Below are positions 1 through 5,130 of a stretch of DNA of 5,130 nt, piece by piece. Positions within the stretch are counted from its first letter, which is position 1; every line of letters begins with the position of its first letter. Below the pieces are notes generated by a model, which had not been told where the DNA came from, did no database searches, and saw nothing but the letters and a program-made list of their open reading frames with translations. A program made the translations under genes and the position numbers. The stretch spans positions 1-5,130 of the forward strand of contig JBMUAQ010000113.1 in NCBI GenBank assembly GCA_049454855.1, read 5' to 3'. Source of the DNA: UBA2093 sp049454855 (GTDB lineage: Bacteria > Actinomycetota > Acidimicrobiia > Acidimicrobiales > Ilumatobacteraceae).

Positions 1-338
1 CCGTCACCGACAAGATGGCCCCGGCCATCAAGCGTCTCTACGAGCAGATGCCCGAGCCGAAGTACGTGATCTCCATGGGCAGCTGCGCGAACTGCGGGGG
101 GCCCTACTGGGACAGCTACTCGGTCACGAAGGGCATCGACCAGATCATCCCCGTCGACGTGTACGTGCCCGGCTGCCCCCCGCGGCCCGAGGCACTCCTC
201 GAGGGTGTCGTGCTGCTGCAGCAGCGCATCAAGAACGAGGACATGGGCGCACGTTGGCGCGGCGAGGGAACGGTTCCGATGTCGGCCGTCGACGGCGAGT
301 CCGCGGAGCGGGGAGGTGTTCCCGTTGTCGCAGGCTGA
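1..338 (+). CDS. nuoB: NADH-quinone oxidoreductase subunit B, 3' part (5' end outside window)
   Basis: This is the C-terminal part (about 111 residues) of NuoB, the peripheral-arm subunit that holds the terminal 4Fe-4S cluster N2 and passes electrons to quinone at the NuoB/NuoD/NuoH interface. The frame is open from base 3 and ends with TGA at 336-338. Two of the N2 cysteine motifs are visible: SMGSC (Cys codon 84-86) and the family hallmark VYVPGCPPRPEAL (Cys codon 174-176). The N-terminal adjacent-cysteine pair and about 60-80 residues lie before the window. An additional cysteine (codon 93-95) gives CANCGG, where most NuoB proteins have Ser or another small residue. After the conserved LLQQRI helix there is a polar tail of about 35 residues. 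The end overlaps nuoC. The family call is secure from the motifs and the neighbouring genes; the role of the extra cysteine is unknown. Confidence 0.97.
   Translation, partial: VTDKMAPAIKRLYEQMPEPKYVISMGSCANCGGPYWDSYSVTKGIDQIIPVDVYVPGCPPRPEALLEGVVLLQQRIKNEDMGARWRGEGTVPMSAVDGESAERGGVPVVAG
310..316 (+). promoter_or_regulatory. Shine-Dalgarno sequence deciding the nuoC start
   Basis: GGGGAGG lies inside the 3' end of nuoB, 8 nt before the TTG at 325. It is the only strong ribosome-binding match near the nuoC N-terminus. It overlaps the alternative GTG at 316, and no comparable site precedes the GTG at 352. It therefore favours TTG 325 as the start. This is inferred from spacing only. Confidence 0.65.
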
Positions 339-972
339 CACCGCCACCGACGTGAGCGACGAGGTGCGCGAGAGCGAACTCGCAAGGGTTCTCGCCGCTC
401 TCGGGCCTGCGGCCGTGGGCTCCCACCTGAAGCCCGGCGACGACATGTGGGTGCTCATCGACACCGCGGCGTGGCGCGACTCGGTCGAGAAGGTGCGCTC
501 GCTCGGCTACACCTACTTCGGGTTCCTCTCGGCCATCGACTGGATGCCGTCGCCGTTCGGCCGCGGTGAGGACGACCCCACCGAACCCGCTCCCGAGCGC
601 GACACCACGGTCCGTCAGGGGTACGCCGGTGGATCGTCGCGCTTCCAGGTCCTCGTGCGTCTGGTCACCCCGCACACCTCGCTCGGCATCAACCTGAAGT
701 GCGACGTCCCGGAGGACTCCATGACCGTGGAGACCATCGTGCCCGTGTTCGCCGGTGCGAACTGGCACGAGCGCGAGACGTGGGAGATGTTCGGCATCCA
801 CTTCGCCGGCCACCCCGACCTGCGTCACATGTACCTCCCGGCCGACTTCGAGGGGCACCCGTTGCGCAAGGACTTCCCGTTGCTCGCCCGCATCGTGAAG
901 CCCTGGCCCGGAATCGTCGACGTGGAGCCGCTGCCGGGCGACGACACCGAAGGGGAGGGTGGGGACTCATGA
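325..972 (+). CDS. nuoC: NADH-quinone oxidoreductase subunit C
   Basis: NuoC is the 30-kDa peripheral subunit that packs against NuoD and NuoB in the Q module; it binds no cofactor. With the TTG start it has 215 residues, normal for the family. The signature of the 30-kDa family is complete: ANWHERETWEMFGI followed by HPDLRHMYLP, with the ERE at residues 149-151, then GHPLRKDFPL. The start was chosen because a GGGGAGG site sits 8 nt upstream of TTG 325; GTG 316 (overlapping that site) and GTG 352 (no site) are alternatives in the same frame. Before the conserved beta core there is a polar, Pro/Asp/Glu-rich stretch at about residues 74-103, where many NuoC proteins have only a short turn. The gene overlaps nuoB by 14 nt and nuoD by 4 nt (ATGA), suggesting translational coupling. 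The identity is certain; the exact start is not. Confidence 0.95.
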   Translation: MSQADTATDVSDEVRESELARVLAALGPAAVGSHLKPGDDMWVLIDTAAWRDSVEKVRSLGYTYFGFLSAIDWMPSPFGRGEDDPTEPAPERDTTVRQGYAGGSSRFQVLVRLVTPHTSLGINLKCDVPEDSMTVETIVPVFAGANWHERETWEMFGIHFAGHPDLRHMYLPADFEGHPLRKDFPLLARIVKPWPGIVDVEPLPGDDTEGEGGDS

Positions 973-2141
973 CCGCTCTCGGCGACCGCCAGCAACTGTC
1001 ATACATCGCCGCACAGGCAGCGGATGCGCGCCTCAACGTGGAGCTCGAGACCGAGGGGATGACCCTCAACATCGGGCCGCAGCACCCTGCCACGCACGGC
1101 ACGCTGCGCATCATCGCGCGTCTCGACGGCGAGCAGGTGGTGTGGGCCGAGCCGTCGGCGGGATACATGCACCGCGGGTACGAGAAACTCACCGAGGTGC
1201 GCACCTTCCCGCAGGTGACGGCACTTGTCAACCGCATCGACTGGCTCGGCAGCTTCGCGAACGAGGTGCCGTTCATCCTCGCCGCCGAGAAGCTGATGGG
1301 CATCGAGGCCACGCCCCGGGCCCAGCACATCCGAACCATCCTGTTCGAGCTGTCGCGCATCGCGAACGTGTCGCTGTTCCTCGGTGACCTCGGCGTGCAG
1401 CTGGGCGCCGTGACGCCGGTGTTCTTCGCGTTCCGCGACCGCGAGTACGTGCTGAACCTCATCGAGTCCGCCACGGGCGGCAGGTTCCACCCGAACTTCG
1501 ACCGCATCGGCGGCCTCAAGGACGACCTGCCGGCCGGGTTCATCGACGAGACGCGCAACGTGATGAAGAAGCTGCGCCGGTTCTGCGACGAGATCGAGGA
1601 CCTGCTGTTCGGCAACGAGATCTTCCAGTCGCGCACGCGCGGCATCGGTGTGATCCCGAAGGACGTCGCCCTTCAGTACGGCCTGTCGGGCGCGAACCTT
1701 CGCGCGAGCGGTGTCGACTGGGACCTCCGCCGTGACCAGAGCCTGCCGATGGCGTGGGACAAGGCCGACTGGAAGGTCATCACGCATCCCGACGGTGACT
1801 CCTTCGCGCGCTGCTGGGTGCGCCTGCAGGAGGTGCGCGAGTCCACGCGCATCGTCGACCAGTTGCTCGACACCATTCCCTCCGGGCCCGTGATGGTGAA
1901 GGTGCCGAAGATCATCAAGGTGCCCGAGGGCGAGGCCTGGGTGAGCACCGAGAACCCGCTCGGCGAGATGGGTTACTACGTGGTGTCGCGCAACGAGCTG
2001 GGACCGTTCCGTGTGAAGATCCGCAGCGCGTCGTTCAACAACATCTCGATCGTGCCGTGGGTGCTGAAGGGCGTGTACGTGCCCGACATCATCACGATCC
2101 TCGCCTCCCTGTACTTCATCCTCGGGGACATCGACCGCTGA
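969..2141 (+). CDS. nuoD: NADH-quinone oxidoreductase subunit D, with altered quinone-site residues
   Basis: NuoD is the 49-kDa peripheral subunit, related to the large subunit of NiFe hydrogenases, that lines the quinone-reduction cavity together with NuoB and NuoH. It has 390 residues, close to the family norm. Family landmarks are NIGPQHPATHGTLR (residues 34-47), GYMHRGYEK, RIGGLKDDLP, RASGVDWD and the terminal GDIDR. The ATG at 969 overlaps the nuoC stop and follows an AGGGGAGG site at 951-958. A gapless comparison by eye with Thermus Nqo4, as I remember it, shows that His43 matches the quinone-site His38. Residue 92, where Tyr87 binds the quinone headgroup, is Trp; residue 144, where Asp139 pairs with the His, is Gln; and residue 134, His129 in Thermus, is Val. 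The rest of the fold looks intact, so this is not a decayed gene. It is a separate NuoD, not a fused NuoCD. The next gene is nuoH; no nuoE, nuoF or nuoG follows. Confidence 0.98.
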   Translation: MTALGDRQQLSYIAAQAADARLNVELETEGMTLNIGPQHPATHGTLRIIARLDGEQVVWAEPSAGYMHRGYEKLTEVRTFPQVTALVNRIDWLGSFANEVPFILAAEKLMGIEATPRAQHIRTILFELSRIANVSLFLGDLGVQLGAVTPVFFAFRDREYVLNLIESATGGRFHPNFDRIGGLKDDLPAGFIDETRNVMKKLRRFCDEIEDLLFGNEIFQSRTRGIGVIPKDVALQYGLSGANLRASGVDWDLRRDQSLPMAWDKADWKVITHPDGDSFARCWVRLQEVRESTRIVDQLLDTIPSGPVMVKVPKIIKVPEGEAWVSTENPLGEMGYYVVSRNELGPFRVKIRSASFNNISIVPWVLKGVYVPDIITILASLYFILGDIDR

Positions 2142-3196
2142 TGGGCGCACTCCTCGCCGCCGACCTGCCGTACTGGGCGCAGTCACTGCTGCGCGTGGTC
2201 GGTGGTCTCGTCGCCGTGCTGCTGCCGGCGGGCACGGTGGTGTACCTGTTCCTGTTCAAGATGATGTCGTTCATGCAGAGCCGCCTCGGCCCCATGGAGG
2301 CCGGCCCGTACGGTTCGCTGCAGCTCTTCGCCGAGGTCGGCAAGTGGCTGCAGAAGGAAGACATCCACCCCGAGCGTGCGGACAGGTTCCTGTTCAAGCT
2401 CGCACCGCTCATCGTGCTGTCGAGCACGTTCCTGCTGGTGGCCGTGGTGCCCTTCGGCCCCGATGCCTGGTTCACCGACTTCGAGGCGGGCGTGTTCTAT
2501 GCGCTCGCGGTGTCCTCGGTGTCGGTGCTCGGCATCCTCATCGCCGGTTGGTCGAGCGCCAACAAGTACTCGCTGCTCGGTGGTCTGCGCGCCGCGGGCC
2601 AGCTGGTGGCCTACGAGCTGCCGATGGTGCTCGCCGTCATCGGCGTGGTGATCCAGGCGGGCACCATGAACCTGCAGCAGATCGTGGTCGCCCAGAACGC
2701 GGGCTCCATCTTCGGGTGGGACGGTCTCGGCAACCCGTACGTGCTCACCCAGTTCGTCGGCTTCCTCGTGTTCATGATCGCAGTGCAGGCCGAACTCACC
2801 CAGACACCGTTCGACATGCCGATTGCGGAGTCCGAGCTGGTGTCGGGGTACATGACCGAGTACTCGGGCTTCCGCTTCCTCATCTTCTTCATCGGCGAGT
2901 TCGCCACTGCCGGCGTGTTCTCGATGATCGCATCCATCCTTTTCCTCGGCGGCTGGGGCGTTCCCTTCGCATGGTTCGGCTGGACCGGCATCGATGACAT
3001 CGACAACTGGATGAACCTGGCAGGACCACTGATCCTCTTCACAAAGATGATCGTGGTCGTCTTCTTCGTGATGTGGGTGCGCTTCTCGTTCCCGCGCCTG
3101 CGCGAGGACCAGTTGCAGGCATTCGCCTGGAAGGTGCTCATCCCGGTCTCGCTCGTGAACATCATGGTGACCGCGATCCTGAAGGTGGCGTTCTGA
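2141..3196 (+). CDS. nuoH: NADH-quinone oxidoreductase subunit H, with altered conserved loops
   Basis: NuoH (ND1 family) is the membrane subunit that docks the peripheral arm, forms the quinone entry tunnel and links it to the proton channels. It has 351 residues and about eight hydrophobic segments, starting at about residue 14. Family landmarks are MQSRLGP (45-51), GPYGSLQLFAE, KED with ADRFLFKLAP (72-89), LRAAGQLVAYELP (149-161), PFDM (223-226), ESELVSGYMTEYSG (230-243) and KMIVVVFFVMWVRFSFPRLR near the end. Several normally conserved positions differ. The loop GPNR reads GPME (50-53), the NRxPFD segment reads TQTPFD (220-225), and the first Glu of PEAESEL is Ile228; Asp225, Glu230, Glu232 and Glu240 remain. 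The ATG shares its A with the nuoD TGA. Only a weak GGGGA precedes it at 12 nt, so translation probably depends on coupling to nuoD. Confidence 0.98.
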   Translation: MGALLAADLPYWAQSLLRVVGGLVAVLLPAGTVVYLFLFKMMSFMQSRLGPMEAGPYGSLQLFAEVGKWLQKEDIHPERADRFLFKLAPLIVLSSTFLLVAVVPFGPDAWFTDFEAGVFYALAVSSVSVLGILIAGWSSANKYSLLGGLRAAGQLVAYELPMVLAVIGVVIQAGTMNLQQIVVAQNAGSIFGWDGLGNPYVLTQFVGFLVFMIAVQAELTQTPFDMPIAESELVSGYMTEYSGFRFLIFFIGEFATAGVFSMIASILFLGGWGVPFAWFGWTGIDDIDNWMNLAGPLILFTKMIVVVFFVMWVRFSFPRLREDQLQAFAWKVLIPVSLVNIMVTAILKVAF

Positions 3197-3693
3197 TGGC
3201 AAAGCCGAAAATCCCCGGGATGCTGAAGGGACTCGGAGTCACCTTCGGCACCCTCATGCGCACCGCAACCGAGGGTGCCGCCACCGTGCAGTATCCGCAC
3301 GAGAAGGAGGCGCCGCCCGTCCGGGCGCGCGGCGTGATCGCGTTGCACGAGGGCAACTGCACCTCGTGCATGCTCTGTGCCCGGTCGTGCCCCGACTGGT
3401 GCATCTACATCGAGGGCCACAAGGAGCTCGCCCCGCCGCGCCGTGCCGGCGGTGCGCCGCGAAAGGTGAACAAGCTCGACCGTTTCGACATCGACTACGC
3501 GCTCTGCATGTACTGCGGCATCTGCGTGGAGGTCTGCCCGTTCGACGCGCTCTTCTGGAGCCCCGAGTACGAGTACTCGGAGCCCCGCATCGCCGACCTT
3601 CTGCACGACAAGTCGAAGCTCGGCGAGTGGATGGAGACGGTGCCCGAGGCACCGGAGCTCGAGGCCGGAGCCGACAAGAAGGGCAAGAAGTGA
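3196..3693 (+). CDS. nuoI: NADH-quinone oxidoreductase subunit I, 2x[4Fe-4S] ferredoxin-like
   Basis: NuoI carries clusters N6a and N6b, which pass electrons to N2 in NuoB. Its 165 residues contain two ferredoxin motifs: Cys55, 58, 61 and 65 (CTSCMLCARSCP), and Cys104, 107, 110 and 114 (CMYCGICVEVCP). By the usual pattern, each motif's fourth Cys ligates the other cluster. A ninth cysteine, Cys69 in CPDWCIYIEG, is extra to the common NuoI pattern. Between the motifs is a basic, Pro/Gly-rich loop (about 79-93), and the C-terminus is a charged tail ending in a run of lysines. The CMLC..SCPDWCIYIE and FDALFWSPEYEY wording resembles what I remember of NuoI from the second, EFG-less nuo operon of Streptomyces-type actinobacteria. 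The ATG shares one base with the nuoH stop, with AAGGTGG (3182-3188) 7 nt upstream. Two intact clusters argue for a working electron-transfer subunit. Confidence 0.97.
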   Translation: MAKPKIPGMLKGLGVTFGTLMRTATEGAATVQYPHEKEAPPVRARGVIALHEGNCTSCMLCARSCPDWCIYIEGHKELAPPRRAGGAPRKVNKLDRFDIDYALCMYCGICVEVCPFDALFWSPEYEYSEPRIADLLHDKSKLGEWMETVPEAPELEAGADKKGKK

Positions 3694-4205
3694 CGGTCGC
3701 AGCCGACCTCCTCGTGGCCCAGAACGTGGGCTTCTACCTCATCGCGGCCGTCATGGTCGTGGGTGCGCTCCGGGTCGTCACCTCGAACAACGTGGTGCAT
3801 GCGGCGCTGTGGCTCGTGGTGGTGCTCGCCGGTGCGGCGGCGCAGTACGTACTGCTGGCGGCGGAGTTCGTCGCGGTCACGCAGGTTCTCGTGTACATCG
3901 GCGCGGTCATGGTGCTCTTCCTCTTCGGAACGATGCTCACCCGCGCACGCATCGGTGCCGAGCGCGACCTCAACAACCGCAACTGGTGGCTCGGACTGCC
4001 GGTGGCGGTGATCATGCTCGCCACGATGGTGACGGCGCTGAACGACGGCTTCGGCAACGAACGTCTCCCCTCGGAGGCCAGCCCGGTGTCCACCGCCACG
4101 GTGTCCGACCAGATCTTCGGCCCGTACCTGCTGCCGTTCTGGGCGCTCTCGTTCGTTCTCCTGGCGGCCGTCATCGGCGCCATCGTGCTGGCGAGGAAGG
4201 ACTGA
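3690..4205 (+). CDS. nuoJ: NADH-quinone oxidoreductase subunit J
   Basis: NuoJ (ND6 family) is a five-helix membrane subunit between NuoH and NuoK; its third helix takes part in coupling quinone chemistry to proton movement. The 171 residues show four clear hydrophobic segments in the N-terminal two thirds (about 13-30, 37-55, 57-82, 100-117) and one at the C-terminus (149-168). The hallmark helix AEFVAVTQVLVYIGAVMVLFLF (58-79) is well conserved, including Glu59, Tyr69 and Gly71. The C-terminal helix reads LLPFWALSFVLLAA; many NuoJ proteins have PFE followed by a similar helix, so Trp151 stands where a Glu is common. The GTG at 3690 overlaps the nuoI stop as GTGA, with a modest GAAGGG upstream. 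The family is clear; the start is well supported by the overlap and by correct placement of the first helix. Confidence 0.95.
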   Translation: MTVAADLLVAQNVGFYLIAAVMVVGALRVVTSNNVVHAALWLVVVLAGAAAQYVLLAAEFVAVTQVLVYIGAVMVLFLFGTMLTRARIGAERDLNNRNWWLGLPVAVIMLATMVTALNDGFGNERLPSEASPVSTATVSDQIFGPYLLPFWALSFVLLAAVIGAIVLARKD

Positions 4206-4206
4206 C

Positions 4207-4506
4207 GTGCTGCTGAACCAGTTCCTCATCCTGGGTGCGGTGCTGTTCTGCATCGGCGTGTACGGGGTCATCGCGCGCCGCAACGCGGTGCTGGTGCTGA
4301 TGTCCATCGAGCTCATCCTCAACTCGGTCAACATCAACCTGCTCGCGTTCTCGCTGCGCAACGGCTCGGCCGACGGGCACACCTTCGCCCTCTACGTCAT
4401 CGCGGTGGCCGCCGCCGAGGTGGGCGTGGGTCTCGCGATGGTGCTGCTGATGTACCGCAACCGCCGCTCGATCGGCCTCGATGAGTTCGCGGAGATGAAG
4501 GGATGA
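4207..4506 (+). CDS. nuoK: NADH-quinone oxidoreductase subunit K
   Basis: NuoK (ND4L family) is a small three-helix membrane subunit of the proton path next to NuoJ. It has 99 residues, the standard size. Helices run at about 4-22, 28-49 and 59-83. Both conserved membrane glutamates are present: Glu35 in MSIELILNSVNIN and Glu71 in AAAEVGVGLA, matching Glu36 and Glu72 of the E. coli protein. The GTG start at 4207 lies one base after the nuoJ stop, with a strong GAGGAAGG (4193-4200) 6 nt upstream inside nuoJ. It overlaps nuoL by 4 nt. Unlike NuoD and NuoH, nothing in this subunit departs from the family, which suggests that its part of the proton path is kept. Confidence 0.97.
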   Translation: MLLNQFLILGAVLFCIGVYGVIARRNAVLVLMSIELILNSVNINLLAFSLRNGSADGHTFALYVIAVAAAEVGVGLAMVLLMYRNRRSIGLDEFAEMKG

Positions 4507-5130
4507 GCGTGTTTGCCGCAGGTTCCGCAGAGGCCGCCGAGAAGGTGCTCTCCTCGGGGTTCTTCCTCGAGAACGCGTGGGTCATCCCGGTCATCCCGGC
4601 GGTGGCGTTCGCACTCATCATCTTCTTCGGCCGGAAGATGCCGCTCAAGGGTGCCGAGTTCGGCATCCTCTCGATGGTTGCTGCGCTCGTTCTCTCCGGA
4701 GGGGCGGTCTGGCAGTGGGTGGCACGGGTCGGTGACGCCGGCGAGGGCTACGTGGCGCCGGTCGTCCGTTCCTGGACCTGGTGGCAGAGCGGTGGCCTCG
4801 AGTTCGGTCTCGGACAGCACATCGACGGCCTCTCGCTCGCGGTGCTCGGCGTGGTGGCGTTCATCTCCACGCTCGTGCAGATCTACTCGGTGGAGTACCT
4901 GCGCGGCGACCGCCGCTTCACCCACTTCTTCGCCTCGCTCACCCTGTTCTCCGCGGGAATGATGAACATGGTCGTCGCCGAGAACATGATCCAGTTGATC
5001 CTCGGCTGGGAGATCATGGGCCTCTGCTCGTTCATGCTGATCGGCCACTGGTGGGAAGACGGTGCCAACAGCCGCGCCGCCCTGAAGGCGTTCTTCACGG
5101 TTCGCACGGGTGACGTCGGGTTGCTGGTCG
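4503..5130 (+). CDS. nuoL: NADH-quinone oxidoreductase subunit L, 5' part (runs off window end)
   Basis: NuoL (ND5 family, related to Mrp antiporter subunits) is the most distal proton-pumping membrane subunit. The reading frame is open from ATG 4503 to the window end, giving 209 of an expected 600 or more residues. The ATG overlaps the nuoK stop (ATGA), with GGAG at 4491-4494, 8 nt upstream. Hydrophobic segments lie at about 26-42, 54-72, 108-130, 140-158 and 160-182. Conserved elements are HIDGLSLAVLGVV, QIYSVEYLRGD, LILGWEIMGLCSFMLIGHWW and ALKAFFTVRTGD. Glu170 in GWE matches the essential lysine-pairing glutamate of antiporter-like subunits (Glu144 in E. coli NuoL). The GHWWE ending resembles the second actinobacterial NuoL type that I remember, rather than the common GFW form. 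The channel lysines and the lateral C-terminal helix are outside the window. Confusion with NuoM is unlikely given the position after nuoK and the HIDGLS/YSVEYL wording. Confidence 0.95.
   Translation, partial: MSVFAAGSAEAAEKVLSSGFFLENAWVIPVIPAVAFALIIFFGRKMPLKGAEFGILSMVAALVLSGGAVWQWVARVGDAGEGYVAPVVRSWTWWQSGGLEFGLGQHIDGLSLAVLGVVAFISTLVQIYSVEYLRGDRRFTHFFASLTLFSAGMMNMVVAENMIQLILGWEIMGLCSFMLIGHWWEDGANSRAALKAFFTVRTGDVGLLV

Noticed and set aside
1242..1400. Idea that nuoD is a decaying pseudogene because key residues are lost
   Set aside because: The frame is intact, length is normal, all structural motifs are kept, and codon use matches the neighbours.
689..1645. Antisense open frame opposite nuoC and nuoD
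   Set aside because: It covers two well-conserved genes, is Arg/Ser-rich and has no domain; it is a shadow of GC-rich coding sequence.
999..2186. Long antisense open frame (395 codons) opposite nuoD
   Set aside because: It mirrors nuoD, is rich in His/Arg/Asp/Val as expected for the complement of GC-rich coding DNA, and shows no recognisable motif.
2183..3202. Long antisense open frame opposite nuoH
   Set aside because: Its composition is extremely rich in His, Glu and Asp, an artefact of reading the reverse strand of a hydrophobic GC-rich gene.
3569..3583. Small palindrome GAGTACGAGTACTCG
   Set aside because: It lies within nuoI and encodes the conserved EYEYS segment; there is no stem long enough and no T-run to suggest a terminator.
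4513..4962. Forward frame within the nuoL region (149 codons)
   Set aside because: It is a Ser/Arg-rich out-of-frame product; the true frame is the one from 4503, which carries clear NuoL motifs and stays open to the window end.

Overview
The window is one continuous stretch of a respiratory complex I (NADH-quinone oxidoreductase type, nuo) operon, all on the + strand. The order is nuoB (3' part), nuoC, nuoD, nuoH, nuoI, nuoJ, nuoK and nuoL (5' part). The DNA is GC-rich with strong G/C preference at third codon positions, and GTG and TTG starts appear beside ATG. This fits a high-GC actinobacterium. The protein style resembles what I recall of the second, reduced complex I operon of Streptomyces-type actinobacteria: NuoI with a CMLC..SCPDWCIYIE segment, NuoL with GWEIMGLCS followed by GHWWE. 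Acidimicrobiia is possible, but I cannot place the organism firmly.

Layout: nuoB and nuoC overlap by about 14 nt if nuoC starts at the TTG chosen here. nuoC/nuoD, nuoI/nuoJ and nuoK/nuoL overlap by 4 nt (ATGA or GTGA). nuoD/nuoH and nuoH/nuoI overlap by 1 nt (TGATG), and nuoJ/nuoK are 1 nt apart. No intergenic space exists, so I see no promoter, terminator, RNA gene, repeat, CRISPR array or mobile element. nuoA is expected just upstream; the rest of nuoL, then nuoM and nuoN, are expected downstream, but all of this is outside the window.

How the genes work together: NuoB, NuoC, NuoD and NuoI form the peripheral connecting (Q) module, which carries electrons through the NuoI 4Fe-4S clusters to cluster N2 in NuoB and on to quinone at the NuoB/NuoD/NuoH interface. 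NuoH, NuoJ, NuoK and NuoL are membrane subunits for proton translocation. The NADH-dehydrogenase genes nuoE, nuoF and nuoG, normally between nuoD and nuoH, are absent: nuoD runs directly into nuoH. The complex may therefore be an 11-subunit-like form taking electrons from another donor, or it may borrow EFG encoded elsewhere.

The most interesting signal is in the quinone site. A gapless comparison by eye with Thermus Nqo4 shows that NuoD keeps the His38 equivalent (His43). It has Trp92 in place of the quinone-binding Tyr87, Gln144 in place of Asp139 (the His partner), and Val134 in place of His129. NuoH also departs from consensus in two conserved segments, GPNR to GPME and NRxPFDxPEAE to TQTPFDMPIAE. 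Together these suggest altered quinone chemistry or coupling in a reduced complex I.
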